DNA from: JAFGIT01 sp016929465 [NCBI: Candidatus Coatesbacteria bacterium]
Lineage (GTDB): Bacteria; B130-G9
Direction: 5' to 3'
Assembly: GCA_016929465.1 (NCBI GenBank)
Contig: JAFGIT010000039.1
Location: 1 to 24,285, forward strand
DNA: 24,285 nucleotides
Below, one piece after another: positions 1-9,269 of this stretch (its first letter is position 1; the number at the start of each line of letters is the position of its first letter). The translations under genes and the position numbers were made by a program. The notes beneath the pieces are model-generated. The model was not told the origin of the DNA. It saw only the letters and a program-made list of their open reading frames with translations, and made no database searches.

Positions 1-282
1 CACGCCCTCTTGATTCTCGAGCGAGAGAGTTTCGATCTCATACTGCTGGACGAGGTCTTCAAGATCGGCCCGTTTGACGGGTTGGACACATACCGGAAGA
101 TCAGGAGTCTCAATCCCTCGATACCGGTCATCATGATGACAGGCTATTCCGACGTCGAGGAGCATATCACGCAGGCGATCCAGGAAGGTGCGTTTAAGCA
201 GGTTATAAAAAAGCCCTCGACAATAGCCGAGATAACCGAAGTCGTCGGTAACTGCCTGATGGAGTGCAATAGCAAAGAATAA
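1..282 (+). CDS. Response regulator receiver domain, 3' fragment
   Basis: The reading frame is open from the first base of the window, so the N-terminus lies outside. About 93 residues are visible and match the second part of a CheY-like receiver domain. The likely phospho-acceptor Asp is in the segment ILLDEV at the end of strand 3. A conserved Thr follows in MMTGY at the end of strand 4, and a Lys-Pro pair (KKP) closes strand 5. The usual MPxxDG loop is replaced by FKIGPFDGLD, longer than normal. The protein ends about 20 residues after the KP pair, so it has no C-terminal output domain. It could be a stand-alone receiver or the tail of a hybrid kinase or multidomain regulator. The stop at 280-282 lies 20 bp from the convergent stop of the next gene. 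Assignment to the receiver family is firm; the partner kinase cannot be seen. Confidence 0.85.
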   Translation, partial: HALLILERESFDLILLDEVFKIGPFDGLDTYRKIRSLNPSIPVIMMTGYSDVEEHITQAIQEGAFKQVIKKPSTIAEITEVVGNCLMECNSKE

Positions 283-301
283 TCGACCCGACCTTCGCAG
301 A

Positions 302-901
302 TCAGGAATGAGCGACTGTCCCCGGTGTGAGATATCGACCCGCGACCTCGCCGAAGAGCCTCATGCAGGCCATCGCCACGAAGAACGCTGCGAATACCGT
401 CCCCACAGAGAATAACAGGAGCAGGAAGCAGCGAAGGAATACGTCGAGGTACTCACCCAGAAAGCCGAAAATCCTGAGAAGACGTCTAACATCGAACGCG
501 CTTTTCACTGAATCCGTGCTCAGCCAATTGGCAATCCCCCAGGGCAGCAGTACCGCTGCCACTACCGTGAGTACCACACCAATCGTGAGAAAGGTACCCC
601 AGGCAGCATTTTCTTGATTGAGGCTTGCAAGCCAGAAGAAGAGCCCAGGCAGAATGCAGTATATTATCGATATGAAGAAGGCTTTGACGCCGAGTAGAAA
701 AGACCCTCCTACTCGCCATTCCGGCAGTCCTGAATACTGCTTATCCCGTATCGTGGTTCGAAGGATCTGAAGGAAGTAGCCCTTCGAGAAGAAGAAAAGC
801 ACTGGTATCCCCAACAGAAGGCCGCCCAAGAGCGTCTTACGCATCCAGTGCTTCTCCCCAAGAACCCCAGTCAGAGCCTCTGTAACACTCGTCTTTTGCA
901 T
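302..901 (-). CDS. DUF4013 family integral membrane protein
   Basis: This is a membrane protein of about 199 residues. It has hydrophobic segments around LLLGIPVLFFFS, an amphipathic LPEW segment, then FFISIIYCILPGLFFWL, FLTIGVVLTVVAAVLLP and a C-terminal FLLLLFSVGTVFAAFFVAMA. The early order of a Gly/Pro-rich helix, GYFLQILRTTIR, a short polar stretch, LPEW and a G-x-K-A helix is characteristic of the DUF4013 family, whose function is not established. The longest open frame starts at 931, but the ATG at 901 is preceded by an AGGAGA about 8 bases upstream, so I chose that start. It is divergent from the metallo-hydrolase gene across a gap of about 115 bp that may hold both promoters. It is convergent with the receiver fragment. 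Confidence 0.75.
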   Translation of the reverse strand: MQKTSVTEALTGVLGEKHWMRKTLLGGLLLGIPVLFFFSKGYFLQILRTTIRDKQYSGLPEWRVGGSFLLGVKAFFISIIYCILPGLFFWLASLNQENAAWGTFLTIGVVLTVVAAVLLPWGIANWLSTDSVKSAFDVRRLLRIFGFLGEYLDVFLRCFLLLLFSVGTVFAAFFVAMACMRLFGEVAGRYLTPGTVAHS

Positions 902-1017
902 AGTGCCGTCTCCTGCAATTTTGGATTCCATGCTCGCAACAACTAAGCTGTACTGTATAGTATATAGATCGAATAGTGATTGATTGGGTTACAAACTTCA
1001 AGCGACCGAGATAATAG

Positions 1018-1770
1018 ATGAGTGTCAAGGATCATCCGAGCGCGGGGCAAGGCCCGAGGGCGACCGTCGTATTCGACAACTACCGCTATGACCGTAGATT
1101 GGCTACCGGATGGGGATTTGCGGCGGTCATAGACGGCCTCGAGAAGGCCATTCTCTTCGACACCGGCAGCGACGGTGGGATTCTGCTCTCCAACTTGAGT
1201 GCACTGGACATCAGACCGGATTCGATTGACGTGGTCTTCCTCTCCCATATCGACGATGATCATACCGGCGGTCTCATGGAGTTCCTCGACAAGAATCCCT
1301 CCGTCAAGGTCTATTTGCCCTCATCATTTCCCAGCTCGTTCAAGTCCAGTGTGGCGCGGGCATGTGCCGAGATGGTAGAGGTAAGAGGCGCGACTTCGAT
1401 CTTCGACGGCGCCTTCACTACTGGCGAACTCGAGGGCACCAAGACGGAGCAGGCACTTGTCCTTGACCTGGGCGGCTCTATTGCCGTCATAAGCGGGTGT
1501 GCACACCCAGGTATCGATCGATTGGTTAAGGCTGCAATCGATATAGCAGGCGCCAAGGACGTCTTGATCCTGGGCGGCTTCCACTTCTTCAGGTCAGACA
1601 CCCACTCAATAATCGCAATGATCCGAAAACTGCGTGAGCTGGGGGTAAGATGGGCAGCGCCGACCCATTGCTCGGGTGATGAGGGGCGTCGTCTCTTCCG
1701 GGAGGAGTACGACGGGCACTATATCGAAGTGGGCATCGGAAAGACCATCGACCTCTCGGGATTGGATTGA
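1018..1770 (+). CDS. Metallo-beta-lactamase-fold hydrolase, DHPMP-synthase-like
   Basis: This 250-residue protein has the metallo-beta-lactamase fold layout of the 7,8-dihydropterin-6-methyl-4-(ribofuranosyl)-aminobenzene-phosphate synthase-like group. It shows an N-terminal strand with ILFDTGSDG, then LSHIDDDHTGG at residues 75-85, SGCAHPG around His163, GGFHFF around His189 and PTHCSGDE around His217. In the usual HxHxDH metal motif the second histidine is replaced: here it reads His77-Ile-Asp79-Asp80-Asp81-His82. An in-frame stop directly precedes the ATG, so no longer start is possible; the ribosome site is weak. It is followed after 12 bp by the helicase gene, so the two are probably co-transcribed. 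The family has few members with a proven reaction, so the substrate is unknown. Confidence 0.8.
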   Translation: MSVKDHPSAGQGPRATVVFDNYRYDRRLATGWGFAAVIDGLEKAILFDTGSDGGILLSNLSALDIRPDSIDVVFLSHIDDDHTGGLMEFLDKNPSVKVYLPSSFPSSFKSSVARACAEMVEVRGATSIFDGAFTTGELEGTKTEQALVLDLGGSIAVISGCAHPGIDRLVKAAIDIAGAKDVLILGGFHFFRSDTHSIIAMIRKLRELGVRWAAPTHCSGDEGRRLFREEYDGHYIEVGIGKTIDLSGLD

Positions 1771-1782
1771 CGCAAGGAGGCC

Positions 1783-4263
1783 GTGACAATCGACACTTCC
1801 ATTTTTTTTGAGAGATTTCTCAATGGCAATAAGGAGATCGTGCACCGCGTAAAGACGCCGCGATCCCCTGCCACATATCAGGTCCCATCTGAGCCATTAC
1901 ACCCAGAGCTCGATGTCGCTCTCAGGGAAATGGGCATCGAAGGGCTTTACTCTCACCAGGCGGAGGCAATAGACAGCATCCGCCGCGTCCAATCTGTCGT
2001 AATCGTCACTTCGACGGCAAGCGGAAAGACCTTCTGTTATACGCTACCGATAATCGATCGCTTGCTGAGGGATCCCAGGGCAAGAGCGCTGCTCATATTC
2101 CCCACAAAGGCACTCGCACAAGACCAGCTGAAATCACTGGCGAGATTCAGGGCAGCGAATCCGAAGATAGCCTTCGAGGCTGGCTGCTATGACGGGGATA
2201 CTCCTCCCGATCTGAGACGGAGGTTGCGCGACGAGGGAAGCATAATCCTCACCAATCCTGATATGTTGCATCAGGGAATCCTCCCCAATCATTCCCGTTG
2301 GGCGCACTTCTTCGCGAATCTCGAGTTTGTCGTTATAGATGAAATCCATTCCTATCGCGGAGTGTTTGGCTCGAACGTTGCCAACGTTATGAGGCGTCTC
2401 AGGCGGATAGCCAGCCATTACTCTGCGGCGCCAAAATTCGTCTCATGCAGCGCCACGATAGCGAACCCGAAGGAGCATGCCGAGGGGATTACAGGAGAGC
2501 ACACCGCTGAGATAACCAAGGATGGCTCACCGCACGGCGAGAAGCAATATCTGCTGTTTAATCCCGATTTCATCGACACGGCGAAGCTCACCAGGCGAGG
2601 CCCATTTGCCGTCGCAAGGAAACTCATGGCGAACCTCGTCAAGGAGAGAATCCAGACGATAACGTTCGTCAGAAGCCGCTATGCGGCAGAACTCGTCTAT
2701 CGCTATTGCCAGGAAACGCTGGCGAAGAAGAGCCCGACGCTCGCACAATCGGTCAAGGCATATCGAAGCGGTTACCTCCCGGTTGAGCGACGCGAGGTCG
2801 AGAAAGGACTCGCGGAGGGCAGGCTGCTCGGGGTGGTCAGCACGAATGCCCTCGAGCTCGGCATCGACATCGGCGGCCTGGATGCGTCGCTGATCGTGTC
2901 CTATCCGGGGACAATCGCCAGCTTCTGGCAGCAAGCAGGTCGCGCCGGACGAGGTGATGATAGGTCACTCGTGATACTCATCGCACAGAATACGCCTATC
3001 GACCAGTTCCTGATGAATAATCCCGACTATCTCTTCAGCCAGTCGCCGGAGCATGCAACGATAGACCCCGATAATCCGCAGATCGCCATATTTCACCTGC
3101 AGTGCGCACTTCGCGAGCTTCCATTAAAACCACTCGAGTATGCGCTCTTCGGAGAGCACACTCTGGCGATGCTCGACATCTTGAAAGACAACGAACTCGC
3201 CTCATATATCGGCGATCAATGGCACTGGGCAAGCGATACATATCCTGCCGCCGAGTCGAGCCTCAGAAACGGCGGGGCGGACATCTATGCGATTATGGAT
3301 GACACCAGCAAGCGAGTCATCGGCAACATCGATGCGGAGAGCGTCCCCTTCGAGACACACGAGAATGCAGTCTATCTCCATGACGCCGACACATACTTCG
3401 TCAAGAAGCTCGACACCGAGAACAACATCGTATTCGTCGAGCGCCGAGACCTCGACTACTACACCAGAGCGATGAGCGACTCGAGCATCCTGGTGGATGA
3501 TACAGAGGATGAGAGGCATTGGCTCGACAATATGGTCTTCTTTGGCGACGTAACCGTAACGACGGTCATTCCGATGTTCAAGAAGGTGAAGTTCTACAAC
3601 AGGGATAGTATAGGCTACGAGAAGCTTTCATTACCGCCCCAGAAACTCGAGACAGTTGCCGCCTGGCTCGTACCAGGCGCGAACGCCATGGCGAAAGTCG
3701 CCCACTATGGCGCGACAGCGGTGGACGCCCTCAAGGGCATAGCCAATGTCCTGGTGGACATAGCATCTCTCCATCTGATGGCCGATCAGGGCGATATCGG
3801 GACCGTCGTCGATGCGACGAACACCGGCTCGCCCACCTTGTTTGTTTACGACCGCTATCCATACGGAATCGGATACGCCGCAAAGCTCTACGAAGTCATC
3901 GACAAGGTCCTTTTCGATACGCTCAAGGTGATCAAGACCTGCCAGTGCAGCGAGGGATGCCCCTCCTGTGTGGGTAGCGCAATGCCCGCCTACGCGATGA
4001 CGAGCATTGACTCTGGCACTCGCGGCGTCCTTCCCGACAAAGAAGTGGCAATCGTCCTCCTCCATGAAATGCTCGGACTCGAACCGTACGAGCCCAAATT
4101 CATCAAGCCGAGGCCACACCCAGCATCCCTTCCTAAAGAAGCCGAACCCAAACCCGTCGGAGAACCGAGCGAGCCACCGACCGAATTCAAGCGACTCCCC
4201 ACTCGCACCGAGGACCGTATCCGAAGGAGGCTCAGGGGCCAGGGCGACAAAGCGAAGGAGTAG
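1783..4263 (+). CDS. DEAD/DEAH-box helicase with DUF1998 four-cysteine domain (MrfA/YprA-like)
   Basis: This is a superfamily 2 ATP-dependent helicase of 826 residues. Visible motifs are LYSHQ (Q-motif-like, about 55-59), STASGKT (Walker A, 77-83), FPTKALAQDQ (106-115), VIDEIHS (DExH, about 184-190), SCSATI (221-226) and AGRAGR (385-390). Near the C-terminus is the DUF1998 zinc-binding pattern Cys720-x-Cys722-x3-Cys726-x2-Cys729. This combination is typical of MrfA/YprA-type repair helicases (about 750 residues in Bacillus), which act with the exonuclease MrfB. No MrfB-like gene lies in the window. The protein has a longer C-terminal tail rich in Pro, Glu and Arg. The GTG start at 1783 has AAGGAGG only 2 bases upstream, an unusually short spacing. 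An in-frame GTG about 50 bases downstream also follows AAGGAG, so the exact start is uncertain. Confidence 0.88.
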   Translation: MTIDTSIFFERFLNGNKEIVHRVKTPRSPATYQVPSEPLHPELDVALREMGIEGLYSHQAEAIDSIRRVQSVVIVTSTASGKTFCYTLPIIDRLLRDPRARALLIFPTKALAQDQLKSLARFRAANPKIAFEAGCYDGDTPPDLRRRLRDEGSIILTNPDMLHQGILPNHSRWAHFFANLEFVVIDEIHSYRGVFGSNVANVMRRLRRIASHYSAAPKFVSCSATIANPKEHAEGITGEHTAEITKDGSPHGEKQYLLFNPDFIDTAKLTRRGPFAVARKLMANLVKERIQTITFVRSRYAAELVYRYCQETLAKKSPTLAQSVKAYRSGYLPVERREVEKGLAEGRLLGVVSTNALELGIDIGGLDASLIVSYPGTIASFWQQAGRAGRGDDRSLVILIAQNTPIDQFLMNNPDYLFSQSPEHATIDPDNPQIAIFHLQCALRELPLKPLEYALFGEHTLAMLDILKDNELASYIGDQWHWASDTYPAAESSLRNGGADIYAIMDDTSKRVIGNIDAESVPFETHENAVYLHDADTYFVKKLDTENNIVFVERRDLDYYTRAMSDSSILVDDTEDERHWLDNMVFFGDVTVTTVIPMFKKVKFYNRDSIGYEKLSLPPQKLETVAAWLVPGANAMAKVAHYGATAVDALKGIANVLVDIASLHLMADQGDIGTVVDATNTGSPTLFVYDRYPYGIGYAAKLYEVIDKVLFDTLKVIKTCQCSEGCPSCVGSAMPAYAMTSIDSGTRGVLPDKEVAIVLLHEMLGLEPYEPKFIKPRPHPASLPKEAEPKPVGEPSEPPTEFKRLPTRTEDRIRRRLRGQGDKAKE

Positions 4264-4285
4264 CATCAGAGCGGCGGTGGGAAGA

Positions 4286-6475
4286 CTATCTTAGCTCGAA
4301 CCTCTCCTGCTCGATGTCCCCAATCAGCTCCCCGTTTCCAGAGTCTATCAGCGCTCCCAGGAATGAATACTCACCCAGCGGCATTTCAGGAGAAATGTCC
4401 ATCCAGAAGACCGGATAGAAATAGCACCTGGCATGACTGTAAATCCTATGATCAGTGATGATTGGGGATGCTGTCGGAGCGAGATCCGGCAGGAACAACA
4501 GCGAGCCATCTGGCCCTGCAAGGGCAATATAAGCATCGACAAAGGCATCCATCCCGCGGTTGCATAGGTCTCCGTAGAGCACCAGCTCCTCACCTCTGAC
4601 ATACGATGGTTTCTCCGTTCTGAGACAAACACGCGGCAGGCCATCTCCCGGCTCCTCCACAAGACGCGAAAGCCCCTTCTTCGTAGCGATCCATTTGGCC
4701 CCGGCCGCATCGATCCCAATATCATACACTGTCCCGTTGCAGAGCCCATCAAGCCCATGATACGAGACGAAATCAATGCCATCGAATCGGCTTACTCCAA
4801 GTCCAGTCCCAAGCCAGAATATCCCGTCTGACGCTTGCTCTATTGTGCTTACGAAGTTGAAGGCTAGACCGTCCCTCGGGCGGTAGTATCTGAATCCCTG
4901 GCCGTCGAAGAGCGTCAAGCCAAAAACCGATCCGAACAGCCATTTGCCATCCGCAGCGAATTTGATCTCGAACACAAGGTTGTCCAACAAGCCATCATCC
5001 ATGTAATACGAGGCGAACTCTCCGTCCGAGAACCTAGTCACCCCAAAGGCGGTCCCGAACCAAACCGCGCCAGTCGGACCGAATTCGATGTCGAATATGC
5101 AGTCATTGCTGAGACCATCCAGAGCAGTGTAACTCGTCCATCGATCCCCATCGAGCCGGCTTGCGCCGAACCGGGTCCCCGCCCAGACCTCAGCGTCCGG
5201 GCTCTCCGCAAGGCAGAGAACGAGATTGTCTGCTAGGCCATCCACAATGGTGAACCACTCGAAGCCTCCGTCCCCAAGACGCCCGATCCCGCCGGCAGTG
5301 CCGACCCAGATAGAACCAATCTGCGAGACTATTACGTCATGCACCAAGGTGTTCTTCATTCCCTCTTCGACCCCATACCAATACTTACCGCCATCCGTAT
5401 CCATCCTGCAGATGCCATTCTTTGTTCCAAGCCATTTGCCGCCGGTGGCATCGATCTCGATCGCCTTCACATTTTGTTGCTCGAGCCCATCCTCTACCAG
5501 AAGATGCGTAAAACTCGTGCCGTCATACACGCAAAGCCCGCCATCCGTCGTCCCTATCCATGCTCGACCGTCATCGTCGATCGCGACAGAAGAAACATCA
5601 TTGCCCGGGAGACCGTCGGCGGTGCTAAAACTCTGCCAGTTCCCATTCTGGCGAATTGACACTCCATCTCGGGTCCCAAACCAGCTCCGACCGAATCGGT
5701 CGCAGTAGATCATCTTCACCTTGGGATTCGGGATGTAATAGCGCGAGCGATAGGTCGTGCTTCCCCTGTCGTCGAGAAGAGTCAGTCCATAGAGCGTCCC
5801 GAACCACTTCTCCCCATCGAGAGCGGCGCCGACCGCAAAGACGCAATTATCACCGAGGCCATCGAAGAGCCTGAATTTGGTCCAATCCTGTCCGTCGAAA
5901 CTGCCAACTCCGCCCTGATAGGTGCCGAACCAGACGACTCCCTTGTTATCCACCGCGATCGAAGTCACCCAGTTGCCTGCAAGGCCGTGGTCCGTCGTAT
6001 ATGTCCTCCAGCTGCCGCCATCGAGAACGGAAGCCCCATTCGTAGTGCCTGCCCAGATACGACCCTCCTTGTCCTGGGTGACCGAATAAATCCAATCCGA
6101 ACCGAGCTCATCGCGCGAGCCCGAAATCCAGAAATACCTGCCGTCATACCGGGCTAGCCCCCAGCCACCGGTCCCGATCCAAAGATCCCCATCATCGGCA
6201 AGCCAAAGAGACTTGATGAAGTTGCACGGGAGCCCATCTGTCGTGCGAAATATACGATAGCTGAAATCATGCCTCGACCAACGAACAAGCCCCCCCGAAG
6301 TGCCCGCCCAGACATATTCCCCGCCCGCGACCAGGCAATTTACGATGTTCGGATTGGTCCAGCTCTCGAACTCAGCCGCTCTGGCGACACGCGCAGGCGA
6401 CAACATAAGCAAGAGGATTAGATAGCAAAACAGCCCGACCAAAGAGGCACTCGATTTGCTGACTCTGACCCTCAA
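4286..6475 (-). CDS. Secreted two-component-regulator-type propeller protein with 14 repeats, no kinase
   Basis: The product is about 729 residues. From the TTG at 6475 it begins MRVRVSKSS, followed by a hydrophobic core ending in SPARVARA, a good signal peptide. An AGGGAG at 6482-6487 sits 6 bases before this TTG. The longer ATG start at 6589 would add about 38 unlikely residues, so I rejected it. The mature part contains fourteen copies of the W-x-G-T-x-x-G repeat (WAGTSGG, WIGTGGW, WAGTTNG and so on), commonly followed by a DGL linker. Fourteen repeats fit two seven-bladed beta-propellers, as in hybrid two-component sensor ectodomains. The last ~115 residues look like an Ig-like domain. 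No transmembrane helix or histidine-kinase region follows. It is a probable exported binding or scaffold protein; the ligand is unknown. Confidence 0.85.
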   Translation of the reverse strand: MRVRVSKSSASLVGLFCYLILLLMLSPARVARAAEFESWTNPNIVNCLVAGGEYVWAGTSGGLVRWSRHDFSYRIFRTTDGLPCNFIKSLWLADDGDLWIGTGGWGLARYDGRYFWISGSRDELGSDWIYSVTQDKEGRIWAGTTNGASVLDGGSWRTYTTDHGLAGNWVTSIAVDNKGVVWFGTYQGGVGSFDGQDWTKFRLFDGLGDNCVFAVGAALDGEKWFGTLYGLTLLDDRGSTTYRSRYYIPNPKVKMIYCDRFGRSWFGTRDGVSIRQNGNWQSFSTADGLPGNDVSSVAIDDDGRAWIGTTDGGLCVYDGTSFTHLLVEDGLEQQNVKAIEIDATGGKWLGTKNGICRMDTDGGKYWYGVEEGMKNTLVHDVIVSQIGSIWVGTAGGIGRLGDGGFEWFTIVDGLADNLVLCLAESPDAEVWAGTRFGASRLDGDRWTSYTALDGLSNDCIFDIEFGPTGAVWFGTAFGVTRFSDGEFASYYMDDGLLDNLVFEIKFAADGKWLFGSVFGLTLFDGQGFRYYRPRDGLAFNFVSTIEQASDGIFWLGTGLGVSRFDGIDFVSYHGLDGLCNGTVYDIGIDAAGAKWIATKKGLSRLVEEPGDGLPRVCLRTEKPSYVRGEELVLYGDLCNRGMDAFVDAYIALAGPDGSLLFLPDLAPTASPIITDHRIYSHARCYFYPVFWMDISPEMPLGEYSFLGALIDSGNGELIGDIEQERFELR

Positions 6476-6481
6476 AAGTCG

Positions 6482-6487
6482 CTCCCT
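6482..6487 (-). promoter_or_regulatory. Ribosome binding site deciding a TTG start
   Basis: AGGGAG on the minus strand, 6 bases before the TTG at 6475. It supports this start over the distant ATG at 6589 because it places the signal peptide at the N-terminus. Confidence 0.65.
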
Positions 6488-6680
6488 ATCAATGCGCCTT
6501 GTCGAAGCGCATACAAAATCATGTTGCAACGGCGCTCCCGCGACCAAAACCTTCGCCTGTGCTGGCCGCAAGGCCAGTTGGCTATTCAATAAATGAAGTA
6601 CATACGGTCAGGGCCATAACATCAAGCCCAAACCGTCTCTCGGATGACACCTTCTGCCGAATGCGGCCACAGTCGCCAAT

Positions 6681-9269
6681 CTATAGCGGTGCGCTCTCCG
6701 AAATGTCAAAGGAGACGCTCGCGTCGGAGATATGATCGCCTGTAGATGCGTCCAAAAGCTCCGCAAACAGATTGTATCGCCCCGCTGGCAGCGAGTCGGA
6801 GACAGGAAGCTCGCAGAAGATGTATGGCCCAAACTTGAAATCAGTCACCAGCGAGAGGTCGAATGTGGTCTTGGAGGCAGCATAGTCGGGGTAGAAGAGC
6901 CTCGTTCCGTCTGGCAGCTCGACGCCAAACGCGGCCTTGACCTGTCTTGCAGGCCCCCTGTTCTCCACCACGACCGCCGCTCGCAGCATCTGTCCCTGGC
7001 GATAGGCCGTTCGATTGGCCCAGATATCAATGAATGGAGCGTATTCGTTCATCACGGTCACTGTCATAGGTGTTGACCATCTGGATACCGCCTTCCGCGA
7101 GTCCCTGGCCGATGCTCGCAGATAATATCTGCCGATTTCCGATGAAGACCAGCTCTGAGAGCCTGCCGACCATTCCGAGGTCGTCCCGTCCGGCCATTGA
7201 AGCCTGAATTCCAGACCATCTCCGTCGGGATCGGTCGCCGTTGAGGAGAAGCTCAGAAACTCCCCGGGCTGCGCTGTCTGCCAATCGGCGATAACGGTCG
7301 GCTCCTGCGGATAATGGTTGGCCAGCAGGCTATTCATGAGAACCGACAATCCCTCGCGAGTCGCCATCCAGCAGTTGTCCAGAAAATCAAACGCGACGCG
7401 ATTTATCCAATTGGAGGAGATGCTGGATGTGTCAGTATCGAGCGTTATCCAACCCTCACCATCAAAGACCGAGACGCCGCTTCTCAGGATCCCAAACCAG
7501 TACTTGCCCTGGGCATCTCTTGTCAAAGTCCTGATCTCGTCGGAGGCCAATCCGCAATTCGCTGTCGTGAGCGTTTCGAAACTCTCGCCATCGAAGTGAA
7601 GCAAAGAGGCATTATCATTGCTCCAATCGCTAGCGATCCACATTTCCCAGTTGTCCTCGATCATAATCGCGCCGATCTTCTTCCAGGGCAGCGGGCTATT
7701 CTCCGGGTTAAAGATCGCGTGGTTGACACCGTCGAAATAGAGAAGGCCGAATCTGTACCCGAACCACTTCCCTCCGTCGGGGTCCTCCGCAAAGCACTTC
7801 GGCCCAGGCCTAACATATAGGCCGAAGTCGTGGGCCTTCCAGTCGACTCCATCGAAACTGGTTATCACTAAATGCTCGATGCCTGATGCATCCTCTGCTG
7901 CACCGTGGCAGAACCACTTAACGTTCTCGCTATCAACTGCGGCAAAAAAGATGTCGTCCCACCAGGGGGTGGGTAACGTAGCTGGGTCTCTGGTGTGATC
8001 GCTCCAGATATTGTTGTCAACGGAGTATATGCCATTCGAGGTGCCTAACCAGAGCACTCCATCCTGATCGATAACGACAGTGCGGGTCAGACCGCTGATC
8101 GGGCTGTTCTCTGGTGTATAAGTCAGCCAGGCATTCGTTGAATAATCGTAGTTAGTGATAACCCCATAGCTGTTGTGATAGATCATCCACATTGATGCGT
8201 TCATCACCCCGCCCGGGGGGAGCATCGCCAACTGCGTGATGTAGAGCGCCGCGGGGCCCGAAAAGGTTATGTCCGTCACATTCCAGTCCTGTCCGTCGAA
8301 TGAGAAGAGGCCATGCGCATCCGTCCCCACCCATAGCACGCCATCGGCATCGAAGCAGATCGACGTGATCGCGCCGTCGGCCTCTCCAGGCAACGGCGAG
8401 TTCGCTGCGCTATATTCGAACCAATCTATGCCGTCGAAACGCTGGAGCGTCCAGTTTGTCGCGAACCATAGGTTACCATCGTGATCGGTGGCTATCTGAA
8501 GAACCCCTGAACGGGCCTCGGTATATGTGGTCCAGACCCCATCAAGGAGTCTCGATGCTCCTCTTCCTGCACCGAACCCTCCGCAAAACCACACGCCGCC
8601 ATCCGCATCCACGCCAATTGGGCCCACATTGTCGGTATGGAGTCCGCTGTTCTCCGTGGTGTAGTGTTCCCAGTTCTGTCCATCGAAGCTGTAAACCCCG
8701 ATAGCAAGATTGTCAGGCGGGTAGTTGTGCGTCGAAAACCACTTCGTGTTGTTCTGATCGACCTCGACAGACTCCAAATATCGGGTCTCGAGCGGTGAGT
8801 TGGCCGGTTCGAACGTCGTCCACCCATGCTCGTCAAGGCATAGGACCCCCGCGTAAGTGGTAAGCCACTTAACTCCGTCGTGATCGATGGCGAGGTCCTG
8901 CGCCTGCGGCCTATCCCCCTGCAGTCCTTCCGGAGGCGGAGGCACGGAGATCCAGTTTGTGCCGACGAACTCCGCCAGATCTGAGGACTGGCCTACCGCC
9001 CAGAGGGAACCATCATCGCCGATGGAAATGTCAGTCGCATGTAGTTCGACGAGGCCCTCCGCGCGCGTGTATTGAGTCAACTTTCCGGTGGGCTTGTCGA
9101 GTGCGACTACCCCACCCTCAGTGCCAATCCATATTGTCGAGGAACTGGCACATAATGAGGTGATATTGCCGGCATAGACAAAATTCCGCCACTCATCTGC
9201 CCTGGCCAACACGCCAAAGCTGGCAATAAATATGAACACAACGAAAGACGCGAAAATCCGAGTATACAT
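6681..9269 (-). CDS. Secreted propeller-repeat protein with PKD-like and Ig-like tail
   Basis: This 862-residue protein starts at an ATG with GGGAGGTG at 9275-9282, a strong ribosome site. Residues 1-24 form a signal peptide (hydrophobic FVVFIFIASFGVLA, then ARADEW). I count fourteen propeller units, for example WIGTEGG, WVGTDAHG, WLGTSNG, WFGYRFG and WMATREG, more degenerate than in the neighbouring paralogue. After the repeats comes a domain of about 90 residues with TDPDGDGLEF and W-S rich strands, resembling PKD or cadherin-like folds. The last ~110 residues repeat the tail architecture of the downstream paralogue (ENRG, then LPDGTRLFYPDY). There is no membrane anchor or kinase. It lies upstream of its paralogue in the same direction with a gap of about 205 bp, suggesting tandem duplication and divergence. 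Confidence 0.85.
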   Translation of the reverse strand: MYTRIFASFVVFIFIASFGVLARADEWRNFVYAGNITSLCASSSTIWIGTEGGVVALDKPTGKLTQYTRAEGLVELHATDISIGDDGSLWAVGQSSDLAEFVGTNWISVPPPPEGLQGDRPQAQDLAIDHDGVKWLTTYAGVLCLDEHGWTTFEPANSPLETRYLESVEVDQNNTKWFSTHNYPPDNLAIGVYSFDGQNWEHYTTENSGLHTDNVGPIGVDADGGVWFCGGFGAGRGASRLLDGVWTTYTEARSGVLQIATDHDGNLWFATNWTLQRFDGIDWFEYSAANSPLPGEADGAITSICFDADGVLWVGTDAHGLFSFDGQDWNVTDITFSGPAALYITQLAMLPPGGVMNASMWMIYHNSYGVITNYDYSTNAWLTYTPENSPISGLTRTVVIDQDGVLWLGTSNGIYSVDNNIWSDHTRDPATLPTPWWDDIFFAAVDSENVKWFCHGAAEDASGIEHLVITSFDGVDWKAHDFGLYVRPGPKCFAEDPDGGKWFGYRFGLLYFDGVNHAIFNPENSPLPWKKIGAIMIEDNWEMWIASDWSNDNASLLHFDGESFETLTTANCGLASDEIRTLTRDAQGKYWFGILRSGVSVFDGEGWITLDTDTSSISSNWINRVAFDFLDNCWMATREGLSVLMNSLLANHYPQEPTVIADWQTAQPGEFLSFSSTATDPDGDGLEFRLQWPDGTTSEWSAGSQSWSSSEIGRYYLRASARDSRKAVSRWSTPMTVTVMNEYAPFIDIWANRTAYRQGQMLRAAVVVENRGPARQVKAAFGVELPDGTRLFYPDYAASKTTFDLSLVTDFKFGPYIFCELPVSDSLPAGRYNLFAELLDASTGDHISDASVSFDISESAPL

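Noticed and set aside
3631-4266. 211-codon minus-strand frame under the helicase
   Set aside because: Antisense shadow of the helicase C-terminus, which has clear motifs in its own frame.
6476-6589. N-terminal extension of the first propeller gene to an ATG at 6589
   Set aside because: It would bury the signal peptide; the TTG at 6475 has a well-spaced ribosome site.
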